From Halococcaceae archaeon (lineage in GTDB: Archaea > Halobacteriota > Halobacteria > Halobacteriales > Halalkalicoccaceae), in contig SKXI01000078.1 in NCBI GenBank assembly GCA_007128515.1, forward strand, positions 1 through 10,765: DNA of 10,765 nt, written 5' to 3'. How positions within the stretch are numbered: the stretch's first letter is position 1; each line of letters starts with the position of its first letter. This document shows positions 6,346 to 10,765 of the stretch, in pieces. The position numbers were made by a program, and so were the translations under genes. Below the pieces are notes generated by a model. The model saw only the letters and a program-made list of their open reading frames with translations. It did no database searches and was not told where the DNA came from.

Positions 6346-7328
6346 TCACACACACTCGGTATCGGAAGAGACCTCGTTCCGTGGCGTCTCGCCGACCAGT
6401 ACGCGGCCGACGTCGTCGGCGATCTCCTCGCTCGACTGCTGGCACGAGGACTCCGAGCACCAGCCGACGTGTAGGGTGACGATCACGTTTTCGGGGTCGA
6501 ACGGCGCGTGGTCAGCGGGGAGCGGCTCCGGCTCCACCACGTCGAGACCGGCGAAGTCCATCCCGTCGGATTCGAGCGCGGAGACCAGTACGTCGGTGTC
6601 GGAGACGGGACTGCGGGCCGTGGCGGCGAGTATCGCGTCCTCGGTCATCGACGCCAGCGCGTCGGCGTCGGTCATCCGCTCGGTTTCCGTCGGAGTGGGG
6701 AGGTGGATCGAGAGCAGGTCGACCCGGGCGAGGAGTGCGTCGAACGCGACCGGCTCGGCGTTGTTGGTCCGCACGACGGTCGCCGGGAGATACGGGTCGT
6801 GGGCGATCAGTTCGCAGCCGAAGCCGTGGACCATCGTGGCGAGGCGACGGGGATCCTCCCGAAGCCGAGAACGCCGACCGTCGGCCCCCTGGAGCCGTCC
6901 GATCGGACTCCCCTCCGGACCAGACCCAGGCACCGCCGCGCGTCTGGCGGTCGTACGCGGAGAGCCTGCGAACGCACGCGAGCACCAGCGAGAAGGCGTG
7001 GGTCGCGACCTCGTCGGATGCTGTCGGTGAGGTCGTGGACGACGGTGACGCCGTGGTCGGCCGCGGCCTCGAGGTCGACGTCGACGACGCCGATCCCGGC
7101 CCGACCGATCACCGCGAGCGACGTCGCTCTATCGATGACGCGAGCGGTGACGGGGACGCCGGCGTCGACGATGAACCCCGACGTGTCACCGAGTTCCACG
7201 AGCAGGGCCGCTTCGGTGCGGGTGACCGCCGAGCTCGCGGTGACGTCGTAGCGGCCGAGCACCTCGCGATGGAGGTCTCGATCGACGGTCGTCGACTTCG
7301 AGTCGGTGATCAGGACGTTGTGTGTCGT
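6346..7328 (-). pseudogene. Broken D-2-hydroxyacid dehydrogenase
   Basis: Family motifs occur in order but in changing frames. First comes NVLITDSKSTTVDRDLHREV, LGRYDVTASSAV and LAVIGRAGIGVVDVDLEAAA (7320 to about 7020). The frame then shifts to DEVATHAFSLVLACVRRLSA (from about 7016), then to SPIGRLQG (about 6905), then back for PTVGVLGFGRI (the NAD glycine motif, about 6880), and shifts again for RRLATMVHGFGCELIAHDPY through to the stop at 6346. That is at least four frameshifts. The likely original start codon is now ACG (7328-7326), with no in-frame ATG or GTG before it. Conserved NTARGPV reads ATARSPV and TPHVGW reads TLHVGW, though the catalytic His remains. Intact relatives (320-330 residues) interconvert 2-oxoacids and D-2-hydroxyacids with NAD(P). 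Several independent lesions argue for real decay rather than a single sequencing error. Confidence 0.88.
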
Positions 7329-7416
7329 ACCGTTCGCGACTCACCCGTTGCACATCAAATGGTGGTGTTTCGTGTCGAGAGGCTACCGCGCTCGCCTCGG
7401 CGTCCCCGTGGGTGCC

Positions 7417-7422
7417 GTTAAG
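7417..7422 (+). promoter_or_regulatory. TATA-like box of the aldo/keto reductase gene
   Basis: GTTAAG, within CCGTTAAGC, lies 24-29 bases before the ATG at 7446. This resembles the TTTAAG-type boxes common in haloarchaea. No Shine-Dalgarno sequence precedes the ATG, so the mRNA is probably leaderless. Confidence 0.45.
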
Positions 7423-7445
7423 CACCCCAGACGACATCGTACCGC

Positions 7446-8408
7446 ATGGAGTACGTACCGCTCGGTCCGACGGGGACGAAGGTCTCGGAACTGTGTCTCG
7501 GGACGTGGCGTTTCGGCCACGAGTCCGGTGGGGTGATAGAGACGTCGCGCGAGGAGGCCCACGGACTGCTCGACGCGGCGTACGAGGAGGGGATCAACTT
7601 CATCGACACCTCGAACAACTACGGCGGCGGCGAGAGCGAGCGCTACATCGGCGAGTGGCTCGACGGGAGGGATCGCGAGGAGTTCGTGATCGCGAGCAAG
7701 GTCTACTACACCGCCGAGAGCCGGTTCGACAGGAACCTCTCGAGGAAGACGATCCGGGCGGAGATCGAGGGCACGCTCGACCGCCTCGGGACGGAGTACC
7801 TCGACGTCTACTACATCCATCGGTTCGACGACGAGACGCCGATAGCGGAGACGCTCGGAGCGCTCGACGACCTGGTGTGCGAGGGACTGATCAACCACAT
7901 CGGGGCCAGTACGACGCGGGAGCGAAACGGCGCCGGCTGGAAGCTGACGAAGGCGCTCTGGACGAGCGACGCACACGGCCTCGAGCCGTTCACCGTCACG
8001 CAGCCGAAGCTCAACGCCGCACACCGCGAGTCCGCACGCGGTATGCTCGACGTCGCCGCCGACCAGGGTCTGGCGGTGTGTCCGTACGAGCCGCTCGAGG
8101 GTGGGTTCCTGACTGGCAAGTACACTCGAGAGGGACGCCCGGAGGGCTCGCGCGGAGCCCTCAACGACTGGACCGACGACCGGTTCGACGACGACCAGTG
8201 GCGGTCGCTCGAGGCCGTCGAGTCGGTTGCCGAGGAGGTCGGTGCGACGCCCGCACAGGTCTCCCTCCGGTGGCTGATGGGACACGACCGGTTCACGTGT
8301 GTTCCGATCGTCGGCGCGAGGACCCCGGAGCAACTACGCGAGAACCTCGCCGCCACGGAGCTCTCGCTGACCGACGACCAGCACGAGCGCATCACCGACG
8401 CGTACTGA
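7446..8408 (+). CDS. Aldo/keto reductase
   Basis: A complete 320-residue aldo/keto reductase, cytoplasmic, TIM-barrel fold, NADPH- or NADH-dependent. The catalytic tetrad is visible: D54 in NFIDTSNNYG, Y59, K85 in VIASKVYY and H125 in VYYIHRFDD. The N-terminus GPTGTKVSELCLGTWRFG and the C-terminal cofactor segment VPIVGARTPEQLRENL (287-301) are typical. The family reduces aldehydes and ketones or runs in reverse on sugars; the substrate cannot be read. It stands alone on the plus strand, convergent with the enolase-superfamily gene, and divergent from the decayed hydroxyacid dehydrogenase. The start is fixed by the family N-terminus and by the TATA-like box 26 bases upstream. Its TGA stop runs directly into the left end of an 80-bp inverted-repeat element, so the element lies at the very end of the gene without disrupting it. 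Confidence 0.93.
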   Translation: MEYVPLGPTGTKVSELCLGTWRFGHESGGVIETSREEAHGLLDAAYEEGINFIDTSNNYGGGESERYIGEWLDGRDREEFVIASKVYYTAESRFDRNLSRKTIRAEIEGTLDRLGTEYLDVYYIHRFDDETPIAETLGALDDLVCEGLINHIGASTTRERNGAGWKLTKALWTSDAHGLEPFTVTQPKLNAAHRESARGMLDVAADQGLAVCPYEPLEGGFLTGKYTREGRPEGSRGALNDWTDDRFDDDQWRSLEAVESVAEEVGATPAQVSLRWLMGHDRFTCVPIVGARTPEQLRENLAATELSLTDDQHERITDAY

Positions 8409-8487
8409 TACTGTCGGCTGTAAGTCGTTGAAGATTCTCGCCAGTACGGGGTGGAGAGAATCTCCACATAGTTACAGCCGACGGTAT
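8408..8487. repeat. 80-bp nested inverted-repeat element, copy 1 (MITE-like)
   Basis: The 16-base ends ATACTGTCGGCTGTAA (8408-8423) and TTACAGCCGACGGTAT (8472-8487) are inverted copies with one mismatch. Inside, AGATTCTC (8432-8439) and GAGAATCT (8456-8463) form a second perfect inverted repeat. A TA dinucleotide lies at the outer margin of each end. The same terminal sequence occurs again at 9948-10025. Size, nested symmetry and recurrence suggest a miniature inverted-repeat transposable element. A conserved regulatory or terminator element between the convergent genes is the alternative. No transposase is present. Confidence 0.65.
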
Positions 8488-8768
8488 GAGGAGTGTCCGG
8501 GTTCGACCGGGAGCGGGATACGAGCATTCGGTACGGGTAAAGACACGCGGTATCACACCTCACGCACGGCCGCCCTCACCGAGGGGACGTGCCCTCTGGC
8601 CCCGTACACCGGTAGAGCTGCGAGTCGTGGTTCGCCTCTCCCGGACCGTTCGCGCGGTCCGAATCGGATCGACGGACGATCGTCCACAGAGACCACCGAA
8701 TACGGCTGTTGTAGCCGTTCCGGTGTGACCCCTGAGTTCAGTATCACTGAACCCCTCTCGACGCCCGG
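8488..8768. other. Intergenic region between convergent genes, no coding signal seen
   Basis: I see no protein in any frame with family resemblance or haloarchaeal coding character. It holds small hairpins: CGGACCG/CGGTCCG (8642-8661, 6-base loop), ACGGCT/AGCCGT (8702-8718) and the probable terminator at 8736-8752. A non-coding RNA cannot be excluded or supported from sequence alone. Confidence 0.5.
8736..8752 (-). terminator. Hairpin downstream of the enolase-superfamily gene
   Basis: GTTCAGT and ACTGAAC form a 7-base perfect stem with an ATC loop, 17 bases past the stop codon of the minus-strand gene. It is AT-richer than its surroundings. A terminator or 3'-end stabilising hairpin is likely by position, though there is no long T-run. 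Confidence 0.4.
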
Positions 8769-9920
8769 TCACAGCGTCGTCGTCCGCACGGACACGTCGG
8801 GGTGATCGAGCAGCGACGCATCGAGCTCGGTGCCGAGTCCGGGTCCCCTGGGGATCGGCAGGCGACCGTCCGAGGCCGAAAGCGGGGTCGTGACGAGGTT
8901 CCGATGCCAGCCGTCGTAGCGGTCGCGGATCGCCTCCATCACGTAGAGGTTCGGAATAGTCGCCGAGAGGTGTGCGTTCGCGAAGTGTAGCACCGGGCCG
9001 CCCGAGTTGTGCGGTGCGACCGGCAGGTGTGCGGCCTCGGCCATCGACGCCACGGCCTTCCCGGTGGATATCCCGCCCGCCCAGCAGAGGTCGAGCATCG
9101 CCACGTCGACCGCACCGGTCTCTATGACCTGCGCGAACTCGTAGGGACCGACCAGGCGTTCGCTGAGACAGAGCGGCACGCTCGTCGAACGCGCGAGCCG
9201 CCGGTACGCCTCGGGGTTTCCCTTCCTGATGACGTCCTCGACCCAGATCGGGTCGTACTCCTCGACGGCGTCGACCAGTCGCTTCGCGGGCGTTAGCGCC
9301 CAGAGGCCGTGGAACTCGACTGCGATCTCCATCCGGTCGCCGACGGCCTCCCGGATCCGCCGGATCGGCTCCAGTCCTGCCTGCAGGTCCTCGTTCGAGA
9401 TCCGTTGTCCTCGTGTCTTCGGAGCGACCCCGTCGAACGGCCAGATCTTCATCGACCTGATCCCCTCCCCGAGCAGCGACTCGGCGAGCGCTTCCGGCTC
9501 CTCCATGAAGTCGTATTGGCGGTCGTAACAGGTGTTGTACGTCGGGATATCCTCTCGGGAACGTCCACCCAGCAGTTCGTAGATCGGCTCGTCGGCGAGT
9601 TTCCCCTTGATATCCCAGAGCGCGATGTCGAGCGCGCTCAGCGCGCGGAACTCCGCGCCGGCGTGTCCGTAGTAGTTGAAGTAGGTCGTGAGGTCGTCAC
9701 GGATCCCCTCGATCCCCCGCGGGTCACGTCCCAGTACGTGATCGGAGATCGGCCCGTGGAGCGCCGCACACTCCATCTCCGCGAGGGGGAACGTCTCCCC
9801 GAGGCCGACCACCCCCTCGTCGGTGTGGACGCGGAGGAGGGTGATGCGGACGTCGCGTTCGGTCTCTGTGAGGGCACTCTCGGGGTCGAAGGTGAGCGTC
9901 TCGATGGCCGTGATCTGCAT
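8769..9920 (-). CDS. Mandelate racemase/muconate lactonizing enzyme family protein, probable sugar-acid dehydratase
   Basis: The 383-residue protein has the full enolase-superfamily layout: N-terminal capping domain (about 1-125), with [15 protein letters not shown] near 93-107 and LLGGR at 116-120, then the barrel. A Lys is at K158 (MKIWPFDG). The three metal ligands are E202 in VEFHGLW, E228 in IWVED and E254 in LSERL. H204 follows the first ligand as in galactonate/gluconate-type dehydratases (FHG motif). H304 in APHNSGGP with D277 in MLDLCWAGG forms the His-Asp pair, and E329 (VMEAIRD) is the late Glu. The family abstracts the proton next to a carboxylate; the FHG type dehydrates aldonates to 2-keto-3-deoxy acids. 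The exact substrate is unknown. The ATG at 9920 is supported by a TATA box 24-29 bases upstream. The gene is bracketed by two copies of the inverted-repeat element. Confidence 0.9.
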   Translation of the reverse strand: MQITAIETLTFDPESALTETERDVRITLLRVHTDEGVVGLGETFPLAEMECAALHGPISDHVLGRDPRGIEGIRDDLTTYFNYYGHAGAEFRALSALDIALWDIKGKLADEPIYELLGGRSREDIPTYNTCYDRQYDFMEEPEALAESLLGEGIRSMKIWPFDGVAPKTRGQRISNEDLQAGLEPIRRIREAVGDRMEIAVEFHGLWALTPAKRLVDAVEEYDPIWVEDVIRKGNPEAYRRLARSTSVPLCLSERLVGPYEFAQVIETGAVDVAMLDLCWAGGISTGKAVASMAEAAHLPVAPHNSGGPVLHFANAHLSATIPNLYVMEAIRDRYDGWHRNLVTTPLSASDGRLPIPRGPGLGTELDASLLDHPDVSVRTTTL

Positions 9921-9943
9921 GGACGGGTGTTCGTCAACGGCGG

Positions 9944-9949
9944 TATATA
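9944..9949 (-). promoter_or_regulatory. TATA box of the enolase-superfamily gene, at the edge of repeat copy 2
   Basis: TATATA lies 24-29 bases before the ATG at 9920, which predicts a leaderless mRNA. It is the strongest promoter match in the window. The box overlaps the outer end of the inverted-repeat element (9948-10025), so the element occupies the position where activators or repressors and TFB would contact the promoter. Confidence 0.6.
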
Positions 9950-10025
9950 CAGTGTCGGCTGTACCTGTGTGGGAAGTCTCGACACGCCGAGTACGAAACT
10001 TCGAAGACGAACAGCCGACAGTGTA
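9948..10025. repeat. 78-bp inverted-repeat element, copy 2
   Basis: The ends TACAGTGTCGGCTGTA (9948-9963) and AACAGCCGACAGTGTA (10010-10025) are inverted copies with two mismatches and share the core TGTCGGCTGT with copy 1 at 8408-8487. The overall length is almost the same (78 against 80). The interior is only weakly similar to copy 1 and its orientation relative to copy 1 is unclear because both are near-symmetric. It lies upstream of, and touches, the promoter of the enolase-superfamily gene. Confidence 0.6.
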
Positions 10026-10279
10026 ACCTCGCTCTCGGAGCGACGTGGCGGCAGTCTGGCCGGGACGAGGGCTACCGGTTCCCGCTCCCGCGACCTCAAG
10101 TTAGAGACGGTGGAAGTGAGTTCGCGAGGGATCGACGGTGTCCGCGAGGAGCCTACCGAGGGAATCGGGTTCGACGTGGTCTCCGACACGATCAGTCACC
10201 CCTCGGGCCTCGAGACCTCGGTCGAGTCGGGAAAGAAGGGGGACAGGACCTCCTCGTCAGGTTGACGGGCGAGACGACG
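10026..10279. other. Intergenic region before the Gfo/Idh/MocA gene, no gene recognised
   Basis: One plus-strand frame is open here and ends at TGA 10263-10265. Its last about 60 codons look fairly protein-like (for example [20 protein letters not shown]), but I recognise no family and see no start of its own; upstream it only continues antisense to the enolase-superfamily gene. No clear TATA box for the next gene is visible. It could be the 3' remnant of a lost gene or simply leader and promoter DNA. Confidence 0.35.
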
Positions 10280-10765
10280 ATGGCGTGCGTGCCGCTCGTC
10301 CGGGCTGAGATCGAGATCCAGTGTTCCTACGGCTCGATGGACGTGGAGTTCGAACGGGTGCTCCGGCCGATACGTTCGAGCACGATCGACAGCGAGACGC
10401 TCGTCGCCACGCGGTTCTCGTTGACGGACGGAGACGGGACGATCGACCACGCCATCACGTACGACGAGTACCACGACGGCGTCGCCGCCGACGCCTACGA
10501 CGCCGTCTACGTCTGTACCCCGAACGCCCTCCACCTGCCGTACGTCGAGACCGCGGCCGAACTCGGGAAGGACGTCCTCTGCGAGAAGCCGATGGAGGGC
10601 AGCCTCGAACGCGCGGAACGGATCGTCGACGTTTGCGCCGACCACGACGTCCCCCTGATGGTCGCCTACCGGATGCAAACCGAACCGGCGGTCAGCCGGA
10701 TGCGGGAGCTGATCGTCGACGGCTTCGTCGGCGACCCGGTGCTCGTCCACGGCCACATGTCGCAG
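10280..10765 (+). CDS. Gfo/Idh/MocA-family sugar dehydrogenase, partial, with an abnormal N-terminus
   Basis: The frame is open from ATG 10280 to the right edge (162 residues seen). From residue about 56 it matches haloarchaeal Gfo/Idh/MocA oxidoreductases of the xylose-dehydrogenase (XacA/Gfo6) type: [20 protein letters not shown] (57-76), [16 protein letters not shown] (77-92), the signature CEKP at 101-104 with catalytic Lys 103, and [10 protein letters not shown] at 129-138. Such enzymes oxidise an aldose to its lactone with NAD(P). The first about 55 residues do not show the expected glycine-rich loop of the Rossmann fold; the nearest thing is CSYGSMD (15-21). [15 protein letters not shown] (33-47) may be a diverged second strand. 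A later start at 10334 (MDVEFERVL) is possible and would not restore the loop. Either the 5' part is damaged, or this is a diverged member. It faces away from the enolase-superfamily gene, which would dehydrate its product. Confidence 0.72.
   Translation, partial: MACVPLVRAEIEIQCSYGSMDVEFERVLRPIRSSTIDSETLVATRFSLTDGDGTIDHAITYDEYHDGVAADAYDAVYVCTPNALHLPYVETAAELGKDVLCEKPMEGSLERAERIVDVCADHDVPLMVAYRMQTEPAVSRMRELIVDGFVGDPVLVHGHMSQ

Noticed and set aside
5716..6474. Plus-strand open frame of 252 codons opposite the cyclase gene
   Set aside because: It is antisense to a protein with a complete metal-binding motif set, shows no family features and is explained by GC-rich codon bias.
8497..8510. CCGGGTTCGACCGG, resembling a tRNA T-arm
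   Set aside because: The loop is one base short for a T-arm and no acceptor, D or anticodon stems can be drawn around it.
8553..8772. Short open frames on both strands in the 8488-8768 gap
   Set aside because: No family resemblance, no ribosome binding site or TATA box, and composition like random GC-rich frames.
9309..10265. Plus-strand open frame of 318 codons opposite the enolase-superfamily gene
   Set aside because: Most of it is antisense to an unmistakable enzyme gene; only the last part beyond 10026 is unexplained and that is listed as an intergenic region.

Overview
The window is GC-rich DNA from a haloarchaeon (class Halobacteria). The proteins are rich in Asp and Glu, poor in Lys, and use GC-ending codons. 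Several genes have a TATA-like box about 26 bases before the start codon, as expected for leaderless archaeal transcripts. The closest relatives I can recognise are haloarchaeal sugar and sugar-acid enzymes; I cannot name the genus.

The contents read as one accessory catabolic region for sugar acids or hydroxyacids. From left to right: a partial NAD-dependent epimerase/dehydratase (minus strand); divergent from it, an iron-type alcohol dehydrogenase; then a tightly coupled three-gene UxaA-type dehydratase set (large subunit, small SAF-domain subunit, second large subunit, with ATGA overlaps at both junctions). Fused to the end of that set is a decayed C-terminal fragment of an FAD/Fe-S 2-hydroxyacid oxidase. 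A perfect palindrome separates it from a convergent metal-dependent cyclase/hydrolase, which is preceded on the same strand by a multiply frameshifted D-2-hydroxyacid dehydrogenase. Then come an aldo/keto reductase (plus), an enolase-superfamily sugar-acid dehydratase (minus), and the start of a Gfo/Idh/MocA sugar dehydrogenase (plus) that runs off the right edge.

The enzymes fit together as oxidation of a sugar (Gfo/Idh/MocA, aldo/keto reductase or epimerase-type dehydrogenase), dehydration of the resulting acid (enolase-superfamily or UxaA-type enzyme), and redox handling of small products (Fe-type alcohol dehydrogenase; formerly hydroxyacid dehydrogenase and oxidase). The actual substrate cannot be read from the sequence, and no aldolase, kinase, transporter or regulator lies inside the window.

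The most notable points are the pair of UxaA large subunits that have lost different halves of the conserved motif set, and an approximately 80-bp inverted-repeat element present in two copies, one on each side of the enolase-superfamily gene. One copy abuts that gene's TATA box. Two clear pseudogenes and a Gfo/Idh/MocA gene with an abnormal N-terminus suggest the locus is being rearranged and pruned.
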